Part shown: positions 43,776 through 51,848 of the stretch, piece by piece
Layout of the letters: each line of letters begins with the position of its first letter
Position numbering within the stretch: position 1 is the first letter of the stretch
NCBI GenBank assembly: GCA_964440805.1
Contig: CAYTTR010000007.1
Coordinates: 15,211 to 79,210 of the forward strand
DNA from: CAYTTR01 sp964440805
GTDB lineage: Bacteria; Acidobacteriota; Aminicenantia; Aminicenantales; Aminicenantaceae
Direction: 5' to 3'
DNA: 64,000 nucleotides
The notes under the pieces: generated by a model
Seen by the model: the letters and a program-made list of their open reading frames with translations, nothing else
The model's database searches: none
What the model was told of the DNA's origin: nothing
Made by a program: the position numbers and the translations under genes

Positions 43776-44242
43776 TGCACTCTCCTTCTATTAAATAATA
43801 AAGAATTATCCTTTTATTCTTTTGTATTTATTTTTTAAGAAGAAAGCAATCATTTTTTTATATAAAAACAACAAAAATTTTAACTGGATTTAAATTTTAA
43901 GTACTTTCCCCGCCGAGCCAGAAGTTAAATCAAGAATATTCTATAAAGTAAAATCTAAAATTTCAAATATCAAGTAAATCTTTTTGATTATCTTCCATTT
44001 ATTTCAAGTATACCCTCTCAGCCAGTGGTTTTATCCAAAAAATATGGAAGAGAAACATTTTTTATCATCTTAATTTGGAAAAAAATAATGAAAAAGATAG
44101 TTCTATTGGATATAATTGTCTTAGCTTGACAGGCAGATATGTTCATCTTAAAATTAGATGTCTATAAAAACGATAGAAAATATGTAGATTGGAGATGGTT
44201 TATTATTCTAAAATGGCAGTAAAAAAATAGAGGGGAGTTTTC
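43776..44242. other. Intergenic region with the sdh-kor operon promoter
   Basis: 467 bases, A/T-rich and without repeats; the only supported feature is the promoter at 44126-44154. Confidence 0.6.
44126..44154 (+). promoter_or_regulatory. Sigma-70-type promoter of the sdh-Rieske/cytochrome b-kor operon
   Basis: Perfect TTGACA (44126-44131), 17-nt spacer, TAAAAT (44149-44154). The transcript would start near 44161, about 82 nt before sdhC. It is the only promoter found for the ten-gene unit, whose internal junctions are overlapping or nearly so. Confidence 0.7.
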
Positions 44243-44551
44243 ATGTTTGTCTGGATATTTCACAGGATTTCGGGGCTGCTTTTAATTGTTCTCCTGACCA
44301 TTAAATTCTTGACTTCATTTTTCTTAATGACTAAGGGACAAAAACCTGACTGGGCTCTTGTCCTTCATACCAATCCTCTTTCCGATACCCTGCTTATCAT
44401 AAGTGGTGTTTTCCATGCCTTTTATGGTCTGAGAACAATCATCCTTGATATGGGAATTCGTAGGGAAAAAACTTTATTCTGGATTTTCACTTTCCTGGCC
44501 GGGCTGGCAAGTGTTCTGTTGCTTTTGCTCTACTTCACCCGGGATTATTGA
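44243..44551 (+). CDS. sdhC: Succinate dehydrogenase cytochrome b subunit (single small anchor)
   Basis: 102 aa, three transmembrane helices. It combines the signatures FHRISGLL (residues 6-13) and HAFYGLRTIILD (58-69), which match the HRxSG and heme-ligand HxxxGxRxxxxD motifs of SdhC. H58 is the likely heme ligand. Most complexes have two anchor proteins or one five-helix protein; here only one short subunit is present. AGGGGAG precedes the ATG. It is the first gene of the operon; sdhA starts 1 nt after its stop. Confidence 0.88.
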   Translation: MFVWIFHRISGLLLIVLLTIKFLTSFFLMTKGQKPDWALVLHTNPLSDTLLIISGVFHAFYGLRTIILDMGIRREKTLFWIFTFLAGLASVLLLLLYFTRDY

Positions 44552-44552
44552 G

Positions 44553-46250
44553 ATGCTTTCTCATGATGTGCTCATTGTTGGAGGTGGACTGGCAGGCCTG
44601 TCAGCAGTTCTGAATATCAGCCCCTCGCTTGATGTAGCGGTTGTTTCCAAGGTTCATCCTCTTCGTTCTCATTCAGTAGCGGCCCAGGGTGGAATAAATG
44701 CAGCCCTGGGAAATCATCCTCAAGGACATGATGACAGTTGGGAAAAACATGCCTTTGATACCATCAAAGGAAGTGATTATTTAGCTGACCAGACTGCAGC
44801 CGAAATTATGTGCCAGAGAGCTGCCTCTGTTTTATATGAGCTGGAACATCTTGGTGTGCCCTTCAGCCGTTTTCCCGGAGGTGTTATTGCCCAGAGGCCA
44901 TTTGGAGGGGCCGGCTTTCCCAGAACCTGCTATGCCGCTGACAAAACCGGTCTTGTTTTGCTCCATACATTGTACGAACAATCGCTAAGAAAGAATGTCA
45001 AATTTTATTCAGAATGGCTGGTTACAGAATTAGTGGTCAAGGATGGCCGGTGTTACGGAGTAGTGGTTTTTGATATGAAAAGCGGAAGCATACTTCCGGT
45101 AAAGGCGCGGGCAGTAGTTTTTGCTACCGGAGGATACGGACGTGTCTACCTTAAGTCCACTAATGCTTTAATTAATTTTGGGAGCGGCATAGGCATGGCC
45201 TATAGAGCAAAAATTCCCTTGAAGGACATGGAATTTGTTCAGTTTCATCCCACTTCCCTGTTTGGAAAAAACATTCTTATTACAGAGGGAGCCAGGGGAG
45301 AAGGGGGTTACCTTCTTAACAAAAAGGGAAAACGGTTCATGGCTGATTATGCCCCTTCTTCCATGGAGCTGGCTCCGCGGGATATTGTAGCCCAGGCTAT
45401 TCAGACAGAGATAGACAAGGGCAACGGCTTTGAAGGGCAATATGTTCACCTCGATCTCCGGCACCTGGGGAAAGAGAAGATACTCAAAAGGCTACCTGGT
45501 ATTCGCGAAATATGTATTTATTTCGGAGGATTTGATCCGGTGGACACACCTATTCCCATTCAACCAGCCCAGCATTATTCCATGGGTGGAATCGATGTGA
45601 GTGAGAATTGTGCTTCTCCTGTTGAAGGCTTTTATGCCGCCGGAGAATGTGCTTGTGTCAGTGTCCATGGCGCCAACCGGCTGGGAGGAAATTCCCTGCT
45701 GGAAGCAGTGGTGTTTGGCAAAGTGGCTGGAGAGTCGGTCTCGGATTATGTCGAAGGGAGTTATGAAGACGAAGAAGGTGAAAAAACGATCCAGAAAAAA
45801 GCTGTTTGGCTTAGCAGAAAAGTGGATATGCTTATGAAAAAGAGGAGCGGTGAAAATGTTTACCACTTGTTACGGCAGTTGAAAGACTTGATGAGTGAAA
45901 AAGTTTGTATATTCCGCAATGAAAAAACCTTGAAAGAAGCGCTAACTGAAATCCATCAGCTCCGGGAAAAGTACAGGCAGGTTTATATTTGCAGCGACTG
46001 CCTGACTTACTGCCAGGAGGTTATTACTTTGATTGAATTCGAATCCATGTTGGATATCTCTGAGGTGATAACACTTGGTGCCTTGAAGCGCCAGGAAACT
46101 CGTGGTTCTCACTGCCGGGTGGATTATCCCAAAAGAGATGATCAGAACTGGCTTAAACATACTCTCATGACAGACAGAGAAGGCAAGCCGCAGGAAAGTT
46201 ACAAAGAAGTAATTGTTACCCGCTATAAACCCAGAGAAAGAAAGTACTGA
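44553..46250 (+). CDS. sdhA: Succinate dehydrogenase / fumarate reductase flavoprotein subunit
   Basis: 565 aa from the ATG at 44553, right after the sdhC stop. FAD fold VLIVGGGLAGLSAVL; covalent-FAD histidine in RSHSVAAQGGINAAL; active-site segments VQFHPTSLFG, TEGARGEGG, QPAQHYSMGGI and HGANRLGGNSLLEAVVFGK. The C-terminal helical domain and VDYPKRDDQNWLKHTLM are normal. It oxidises succinate to fumarate, or the reverse, at the cytoplasmic face. Association with a Rieske/cytochrome b complex and 2-oxoacid oxidoreductase favours the oxidative TCA direction, but that is inference. It overlaps sdhB by one base. Confidence 0.94.
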   Translation: MLSHDVLIVGGGLAGLSAVLNISPSLDVAVVSKVHPLRSHSVAAQGGINAALGNHPQGHDDSWEKHAFDTIKGSDYLADQTAAEIMCQRAASVLYELEHLGVPFSRFPGGVIAQRPFGGAGFPRTCYAADKTGLVLLHTLYEQSLRKNVKFYSEWLVTELVVKDGRCYGVVVFDMKSGSILPVKARAVVFATGGYGRVYLKSTNALINFGSGIGMAYRAKIPLKDMEFVQFHPTSLFGKNILITEGARGEGGYLLNKKGKRFMADYAPSSMELAPRDIVAQAIQTEIDKGNGFEGQYVHLDLRHLGKEKILKRLPGIREICIYFGGFDPVDTPIPIQPAQHYSMGGIDVSENCASPVEGFYAAGECACVSVHGANRLGGNSLLEAVVFGKVAGESVSDYVEGSYEDEEGEKTIQKKAVWLSRKVDMLMKKRSGENVYHLLRQLKDLMSEKVCIFRNEKTLKEALTEIHQLREKYRQVYICSDCLTYCQEVITLIEFESMLDISEVITLGALKRQETRGSHCRVDYPKRDDQNWLKHTLMTDREGKPQESYKEVIVTRYKPRERKY

Positions 46251-46981
46251 TGATTTTTAGGTTTCATGTGTTCAGGTACAATCCGAAGAGGGACCGGCAT
46301 CCTCGCTTTCAGATTTTTAATCATGAGGCCAGACTGGAAGATTCGGTCCTGGAAGCATTGATGTCTATCCGGGACCATCAGGACTCATCCCTTTCCCTGC
46401 GCTATAGCTGCCGAGCTGCAGTTTGCGGCTCTTGCGGAATGGTAATCAACGGCCGGATTACTCTGGCCTGCCGGACAACTCTCGAATCCTTGAAAACAAA
46501 TGAGATCACCGTGGAACCTCTCCCGAATCTTGAAGTCCAGAAAGATTTGATGGTAGATATGGAGCCATTCTGGGAAGCCTTGAAATATGTTGAGCCATAT
46601 CTTTTTTCCAGAAAAAAAAGACCGGAAAAAGGATACCGGATAGAGGAAGAAGAGATGGAGAAGATCTATCAGTTCATAAACTGTATTATGTGCGGTTGTT
46701 GTTATAGTTCCTGTCCAGTGGTTACCCGGGATGATAGGTACATAGGTCCTGCCTCCTTAGCTAAATTGTTTCGCTTTATCAGGGATACCCGGGATATCCG
46801 GCCTTTTTCCCGATGGTCAAAAATAGACCGTCCTGAAGGCGTTTGGAGCTGTGACACTGTGTTCCGTTGTAATGAGGTCTGCCCAAAGGAAGTTAGGCCG
46901 GCCGATGGAATTCAGGCTCTGCGAAGAAAATTGATAACTGAAAAAATAAAAGAATTATTCAGGAAAAGTAATGAAGATTAA
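46250..46981 (+). CDS. sdhB: Succinate dehydrogenase iron-sulfur subunit
   Basis: 243 aa. The [2Fe-2S] site is SCRAAVCGSCGM plus the Cys in LACRTT. The [4Fe-4S] site is CIMCGCCYSSCP and the third cluster site is CDTVFRCNEVCPKEVRP. It carries electrons from the SdhA flavin to the SdhC heme/quinone site. It starts on the last base of the sdhA stop, and its end overlaps the Rieske gene by 11 nt. Confidence 0.95.
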   Translation: MIFRFHVFRYNPKRDRHPRFQIFNHEARLEDSVLEALMSIRDHQDSSLSLRYSCRAAVCGSCGMVINGRITLACRTTLESLKTNEITVEPLPNLEVQKDLMVDMEPFWEALKYVEPYLFSRKKRPEKGYRIEEEEMEKIYQFINCIMCGCCYSSCPVVTRDDRYIGPASLAKLFRFIRDTRDIRPFSRWSKIDRPEGVWSCDTVFRCNEVCPKEVRPADGIQALRRKLITEKIKELFRKSNED

Positions 46982-47438
46982 ACATTCTCTTTTCACCAGA
47001 CGGCGTTTTTTGAACAGCTTGATTGGTGGCTGGGCGGCTGCCTTAGCGGCATCTTTTCTTCAACCGTTGCTGAAATTCGTTTTTCCTCCTTATAAGGAGC
47101 CAGATGAAGTTAGTTTGCCTTTAGCTGATTACCAGCTTCTCGAACCTAATTCATTTAAGAACTTTGCCTGGGGAAGCAAACCGGGAATTCTTCGCCGGAA
47201 GGAGGATGGAACATTTTCAGCCTTTGTAGGAGTCTGCACACATCTGGATTGCAATGTTACCTATCTCCCAGAGCAAAGAAAGTTCTACTGTGCCTGCCAT
47301 GATGGCTGGTATGATGAAAGCGGCAGAAATATTCAGGGTCCTCCTCCTAAGCCCCTCCGTACCTTGCAGGTGGTTATTGAAGAAGAATTTATTCTAATCA
47401 AAAAAGAAGCAGCCAAGGGAAGTTCAAGTGGCAATTAA
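46971..47438 (+). CDS. Rieske iron-sulfur protein with Tat signal anchor
   Basis: 155 aa. Tat-type N-terminus (FTRRRFLNSLIGG) and one transmembrane segment. Rieske [2Fe-2S] ligands are in CTHLDC and CACHDGWYD, with the following GPPPKPLRTL loop. It is the quinol-oxidising iron-sulfur subunit of a bc-type complex. The gene overlaps sdhB and the cytochrome b gene, tying complex II and a bc-like complex into one translational unit. No cytochrome c1 or c gene follows. Confidence 0.94.
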   Translation: MKIKHSLFTRRRFLNSLIGGWAAALAASFLQPLLKFVFPPYKEPDEVSLPLADYQLLEPNSFKNFAWGSKPGILRRKEDGTFSAFVGVCTHLDCNVTYLPEQRKFYCACHDGWYDESGRNIQGPPPKPLRTLQVVIEEEFILIKKEAAKGSSSGN

Positions 47439-48492
47439 AAGTATCGGTGACTGGCTTGATGAACGGGCAGGTTGGGAACAAATCCTTCGCTTTTTAAGAA
47501 ATAAAGAGGTTCCTCAACACAAGCACACTATCTGGTACTATACGGGAAGCGCCATTCTTGTTTTTTTCTTTATTCAGGTAATTACCGGTGTTATGCTTCT
47601 TCTTTATTATAAACCGACTCTAAACCAAGCTCACCAGAGTGTGGAAAGGATTATGACCGAGATTCATTTTGGTTGGATTATCCGTTCCATTCATTCCTGG
47701 TCAGCCACTTTTATGATTGCTTTTGTCTTTGTTCACTTGTTAAGTATATGGCTTATGAAAGCTTACCGGAAACCAAGAGAGTTGACCTGGGTGAGTGGAG
47801 TGTTTTTGCTGGTTGTATCCTTGGCCTTTGGTTTTACCGGTTATCTCCTTCCCTGGGATGAGTTATCACTGGCTGCAACCAAGGTGGGGACTGATATTCC
47901 CAGAACCATTCCCACAGTAGGAGACTGGGTGACCAAGTTCCTGAGGGGAGGAGAGGATGTTACTGGTGAGACCTTGACCAGGTTTTTCGGTTTTCATGTG
48001 AGTGTTTTACCTTTGCTTGTATTTATATTTATGGCCTTCCATATTTATCTTGTCCAGAAACACGGAATGAGTGTTCCTATTTCTGATGAATTAAAAAAGA
48101 AGAAAATTCCGTCTCTTCCCTTTTGGCCTAATTTTGTCTTCCGGGAGATGGGTTTCTGGCTGGTATTAATAGGATTTTTGGTGACGATTGCTGTCCTTTT
48201 ACCTCCAGGGCTTAGACCAGAGGCAGACTTAATGGCTCCCACTCCTGAAGGAATAAAACCTGAATGGTATTTCCTTTTTCTTTTCCAGACTTTGAAGCTT
48301 TTTCCAGCCAATGTCTTATTTATGTCCGGGGAGACTCTGGCCGTCCTGTTAATACTTTTGGGCGGGATGCTTTTCTTTCTTCTGCCTCTTATTGATAATA
48401 AGCCTGAAACAAAAAAAGGGAAAATCATTACTGCCCTGGCTTATATTTTTGTCTTTTACGCTGTAGTAATGTCTATCTGGAGTCTTTTGTGA
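47428..48492 (+). CDS. Fused cytochrome b (b6 plus subunit IV) of a bc-type complex
   Basis: 354 aa from a GTG at 47428 (AAGGGA 8 nt upstream). The b-heme ligands are the paired histidines in helix B (RSIHSWSATFMIAFVFVHLL) and helix D (FFGFHVSVLPLLVFIFMAFHIYLV). The Qo-site motif is the canonical PEWYFLF. About eight transmembrane helices. It oxidises quinol with the Rieske protein and moves protons. It overlaps the Rieske gene by 11 nt and the small membrane protein gene by 4 nt. The missing c-type subunit leaves its electron acceptor unknown. Confidence 0.93.
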   Translation: MAIKSIGDWLDERAGWEQILRFLRNKEVPQHKHTIWYYTGSAILVFFFIQVITGVMLLLYYKPTLNQAHQSVERIMTEIHFGWIIRSIHSWSATFMIAFVFVHLLSIWLMKAYRKPRELTWVSGVFLLVVSLAFGFTGYLLPWDELSLAATKVGTDIPRTIPTVGDWVTKFLRGGEDVTGETLTRFFGFHVSVLPLLVFIFMAFHIYLVQKHGMSVPISDELKKKKIPSLPFWPNFVFREMGFWLVLIGFLVTIAVLLPPGLRPEADLMAPTPEGIKPEWYFLFLFQTLKLFPANVLFMSGETLAVLLILLGGMLFFLLPLIDNKPETKKGKIITALAYIFVFYAVVMSIWSLL

Positions 48493-48797
48493 AACGGCAG
48501 AATATTTTCATCTGTTTCCTGATGATAATTATTTTAATACCTTCTGTTCTTCAGTCCGTGTCCTTTCAGGGCGTGACAAAGCAGGAAGTAATTAAAGAAA
48601 ACAAAGAAGAAAGCAAAGAGGTTCAAGTTGGGCCACAGGATATTCAGGAGAAAACTTCGGTTTATTTTTTTCTGGGTTGGATGTGGTTTTCAATTGGCAT
48701 TCTTGTCTATTTCCTCCGGATGAAAATAAAGGAGCTTGACAGGCTGACAAGCTACGGATACCAAGCAGGCCAAGGTGGTATAGATGACAAAGAATAA
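48489..48797 (+). CDS. Unrecognised 102-aa protein with two membrane segments
   Basis: Starts at a GTG overlapping the cytochrome b stop. Residues 4-22 (IFICFLMIIILIPSVLQSV) look like a signal or anchor. A charged linker with Glu/Lys repeats follows (about 30-52). A second membrane segment lies at 58-76 (VYFFLGWMWFSIGILVYFL), with a short charged tail. There is no Cys, no CXXCH and no metal motif. It sits between the cytochrome b and ferredoxin subunit genes and overlaps korD by 14 nt. It may be a small structural subunit linking the bc-type complex to the oxidoreductase. I do not recognise a family. Confidence 0.75.
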   Translation: MKRQNIFICFLMIIILIPSVLQSVSFQGVTKQEVIKENKEESKEVQVGPQDIQEKTSVYFFLGWMWFSIGILVYFLRMKIKELDRLTSYGYQAGQGGIDDKE

Positions 48798-49101
48798 GGC
48801 GGTTAACGAGGCCAGAAGAAAAAAGATAGACCCGGTTATCACCTGGGCTCCTGAATACTGCAAACATTGTTTTACCTGTATCAATATCTGTCCGGTGGAT
48901 AATTTGAAGTTTGAAGGTGATGAGATGGTAAGTTTAAACAAATGCATCCAATGCCAGTTATGCATGAAATACTGCCCGGATTTTGCCATTGAAGTTCCCC
49001 CCAAAAAGAAGCCCCGGGAAAAAGTGATAAAAAACAAGGCAAAGTCAAGTGAAAATAAAGCATCCCAGACAACCAAGAAAAGCATGGAGGCAGGTTCATA
49101 A
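48784..49101 (+). CDS. korD: 2-oxoacid:ferredoxin oxidoreductase delta (ferredoxin) subunit
   Basis: 105 aa with two 4Fe-4S motifs, CKHCFTCINICP and CIQCQLCMKYCP, as in KorD. The last 35 residues are a Lys/Ser/Glu tail with no visible fold. It feeds electrons from the oxidoreductase to free ferredoxin or a partner. It overlaps the membrane protein gene by 14 nt and korA by one base. It is soluble. Confidence 0.9.
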   Translation: MTKNKAVNEARRKKIDPVITWAPEYCKHCFTCINICPVDNLKFEGDEMVSLNKCIQCQLCMKYCPDFAIEVPPKKKPREKVIKNKAKSSENKASQTTKKSMEAGS

Positions 49102-50117
49102 TGAAACGCCTGATTATGGGGAACGAAGCAGTTGCCCGTGGAGCCTTGAAGGCAGGAATGGATTTCTTTGCTGCCTATCCTATTACTCCAGCTTCGGAAA
49201 TAATGCATTTTTTGGCCGAAAAGGAGGGCGAAATAGAATTTGTCCATGCCGAAGACGAGATTGCTTCCATCCACATGGCAATCGGAGCAAGCTTGGCCGG
49301 GCGAAAAGCCTTGACCTCCACTTCAGGGCCGGGAATGTCTCTTAAACAAGAAGGGATCGGCCTGGCTCATATGATGGAAGTTCCTCTGGTCGTAGTTAAT
49401 GTTCAGAGAGTTGGCCCAAGTACTGGTATGCCCACCCTTCCTTCTCAGGGAGATCTTCTCCAGACTCATTACGGGAGCCATGGTGATTATAATCCTATTG
49501 TCTTTTATCCGGCCTCTGTGGAGGAATGTTTTCGCTATACCATGGAAGCTTTCAATGTTTCTGAAGAGTCAAGAAGTCCGGTGGTTGTTCTTTTGGACGG
49601 ATTTCTGGCCCACCTTTCAGAAACAGTGGATTTGACGAAGATTAGAGTTAAAGTTAAGCCGAAAGTCATTCCTCCTCTTAGCCGGGGGAAAAGGCATTTT
49701 ACCGGTTTGCTGGCTAAAGATGGAGTACCGGTAACTGATGATACAGCCTATTACAGGGAATGGTATAATAGAGTTAAAAGCAAAATTCATAGAGCGGTCA
49801 GGAATTGCCGTTTCTATGAATATCTTGAGAATAAAAGAAGCAACACAATGCTTATTGCCTATGGTATTACCGCCCGGGTCATCCGTCCTCTTAAAGAAAA
49901 ATATTCTATTTTCCGGCCCATCCGTATGTTTCCTTTTCTCTCAGAGGAACTCGAACAAGCTGCCTCTAAACACCGGAAAATTGTGGTTGTGGAAATGAAC
50001 GACGGCCAGTATGCAGGACAAGTGCAGAAAACACTAAAGAGGGAAGTCGTGTCTATTCCGGTGCTTGGTGGAAAAATTCATCTGAAAGAAATAAAAGAGG
50101 CTCTTAATGAACTATAA
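49101..50117 (+). CDS. korA: 2-oxoacid:ferredoxin oxidoreductase alpha subunit
   Basis: 338 aa. The pyrimidine-binding domain (GNEAVARGALKAGMDFFAAYPITPASEI, VHAEDEIASIHMAIGASLAGRKALTSTSGPG) and domain II (PVVVLLDGFLAHLSE, MLIAYG, KIVVVEMNDGQYAGQV) follow the KorA/VorA order. It binds TPP together with KorB and cleaves the 2-oxoacid to an acyl-CoA. The kor letters assume 2-oxoglutarate because of the SDH neighbours; a branched-chain 2-oxoacid is the alternative. It overlaps korB by 11 nt. Confidence 0.92.
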   Translation: MKRLIMGNEAVARGALKAGMDFFAAYPITPASEIMHFLAEKEGEIEFVHAEDEIASIHMAIGASLAGRKALTSTSGPGMSLKQEGIGLAHMMEVPLVVVNVQRVGPSTGMPTLPSQGDLLQTHYGSHGDYNPIVFYPASVEECFRYTMEAFNVSEESRSPVVVLLDGFLAHLSETVDLTKIRVKVKPKVIPPLSRGKRHFTGLLAKDGVPVTDDTAYYREWYNRVKSKIHRAVRNCRFYEYLENKRSNTMLIAYGITARVIRPLKEKYSIFRPIRMFPFLSEELEQAASKHRKIVVVEMNDGQYAGQVQKTLKREVVSIPVLGGKIHLKEIKEALNEL

Positions 50118-50841
50118 AGATTATATCAAGTGGGAGAGGATGCCTACTACCTGGTGTGCCGGTTGTTCCATTGGTATTGTTTTCAAGCAGCTTGCTTTTT
50201 CTCTTGAACATATGCTAATCCTTAGAGATAAACTTACAGTAATTTCCGGAATCGGTTGCAGCGGCCGGGCAGCTGGATATTTCGATGTAGACAGCGTTCA
50301 TGTTACTCATGGACGAGCCCTGCCCGTAGCTGAAGGCATAAAAAGAGGAAACAAGGAACTGAATGTCATTGTTTTCAGTGGAGATGGGGATCTGGTCGGC
50401 ATAGGAGGCAACCATCTCCTTCACACTTCCCGCCGCAACATTGATATGACTGTCATCTGTATTAACAATGAAATCTACGGCATGACGGGAGGACAGATGG
50501 CACCAACAACCAAAGAAAAAGCCAAAACCTTGACCAGTCCCCATGGGAATATTTACAGCCCGTTGAATCTGCAGGGAATCATTACTTCCAATGCCAGATA
50601 TTTTTATGCCAGATGTTCGGCTTTTAATCTCAATCATCTGCAAAAGGCTATTAAAGAAGCCATTGAATGGAAAGGCTTTGCCTTTCTTGATGTGGCCTCT
50701 TTTTGTCTTGAAAATTATGGGCGAAGACTGGGTTTCAAAAATGGTTATGAAATGCTCTTTCAATTGAAAAAAGATTTCAAGCTTAACCGTAATCCGGAAG
50801 GCTTATTGAAAGACAATGAATTGGGGATTTTGAAAAAATGA
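50107..50841 (+). CDS. korB: 2-oxoacid:ferredoxin oxidoreductase beta subunit (TPP)
   Basis: 244 aa. WCAGCSIGIVFKQLA and GIGCSGRA carry the cluster cysteines. The TPP-diphosphate/Mg motif is GDGDLVGIGGNHLLH to NNEIYGMTGGQ. A later Cys lies at YARCSAF. It forms the catalytic core with KorA. It shares 4 nt (ATGA) with the next gene. Confidence 0.92.
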   Translation: MNYKDYIKWERMPTTWCAGCSIGIVFKQLAFSLEHMLILRDKLTVISGIGCSGRAAGYFDVDSVHVTHGRALPVAEGIKRGNKELNVIVFSGDGDLVGIGGNHLLHTSRRNIDMTVICINNEIYGMTGGQMAPTTKEKAKTLTSPHGNIYSPLNLQGIITSNARYFYARCSAFNLNHLQKAIKEAIEWKGFAFLDVASFCLENYGRRLGFKNGYEMLFQLKKDFKLNRNPEGLLKDNELGILKK

Positions 50842-51848
50842 AAATTCGGCGTGCAAAACCTGAAGAATGTAAGCCTGTTAACAAGCTTATGGAAATGGTG
50901 ATTGATGAAATCTATGCCCGGGAACCGGAGAAGGTGAGGAAAACTCTAAAGGCAAATTTTACTCAGGAGGCTCTAAAGGAGCTCTGTAAAGAAGAGCAGT
51001 CATTACTCTATGTGGCAGAAGAAAAAGAATTAATTGTTGCCTTTCTCTTTGGCTGGTTTTTTCATAATATTTTCACTATTTATTGGATTTATACCCTGAA
51101 GGAATACCGGGGCAAAGGGATTGTTAAAGAATTGATGGGATATGCTGAAAAAGAGGTTCTTAAAATGGGCTGTTACAAAATTGAAATGTATGTCTATGCT
51201 GAGCATAACCGGTTTCTAAATTTCTGTTCCAAGCTGGGATTTAAAAAGGGACCGCTGCTTAGGAAAAACATGTTTGGAGTTAAAATACGCCATATTTATA
51301 AATACATCGGTGATTACCAAAAGGCTCAAAAAGAGAAAAAAATAAAGATAATAGGAGAAGCCGGCCAGGGCGTAAAGCTGCTATCTTTTACCCTGGCCTC
51401 AATTCTTTCCCAACTGGGAAATGAGGTTTCTCTTAACCTCGAGTATGATGCTGCTGTCCGCAGCGGAACCATCAGTGCTGATTTGATTTATTCTGATGAA
51501 AAGATCGAGAATCCAATTATTGACGAAGCTGATGTTCTCATTAAGTTCACCCGGACCAGGGACTGGTTTCCAGCTAGGAGTCTGGTCATTGATGAGAGTA
51601 TATGTGAGCCTGAGCCTCTGAGCTGTGAGATTAAAAGTTGGAAAGGGACCTTCTATGGTTTTGAGAATGTAGCCATTACCAGGTTCGGAAGCAAGATGTA
51701 TATTAATATGATTGCCCTGGGAAGGATTCTCCGCTATATTGGGATAAATATCATGATTATAAACATCAAGGACCTGCTTCCTCCCAAAACCTTAGAGAAA
51801 AACCTGGCTGCAATAAAGTACGGATTCAACTATCGTGACGCAGTTTAA
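50838..51848 (+). CDS. korC: GNAT acetyltransferase fused to 2-oxoacid:ferredoxin oxidoreductase gamma subunit
   Basis: 336 aa, one frame with no stop between two domains. Residues 1-155 are a GNAT N-acetyltransferase: IRRAKPEECKPVNKLM, the acetyl-CoA loop YRGKGIVKELMGYAE, and EMYVYAEHNRFLNFCSKLGFK. Residues 163-336 are a KorC gamma subunit: IKIIGEAGQGVKLLSFTLAS, AAVRSGTISADLIYS, FGSKMYINMIALGRIL. The usual gamma subunit is about 170-180 aa, so the acetyltransferase is an extra domain. It might use the acyl-CoA made by the same complex, or regulate it by acylation; both are hypotheses. It is the last gene of the ten-gene operon. Confidence 0.88.
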   Translation: MKIRRAKPEECKPVNKLMEMVIDEIYAREPEKVRKTLKANFTQEALKELCKEEQSLLYVAEEKELIVAFLFGWFFHNIFTIYWIYTLKEYRGKGIVKELMGYAEKEVLKMGCYKIEMYVYAEHNRFLNFCSKLGFKKGPLLRKNMFGVKIRHIYKYIGDYQKAQKEKKIKIIGEAGQGVKLLSFTLASILSQLGNEVSLNLEYDAAVRSGTISADLIYSDEKIENPIIDEADVLIKFTRTRDWFPARSLVIDESICEPEPLSCEIKSWKGTFYGFENVAITRFGSKMYINMIALGRILRYIGINIMIINIKDLLPPKTLEKNLAAIKYGFNYRDAV

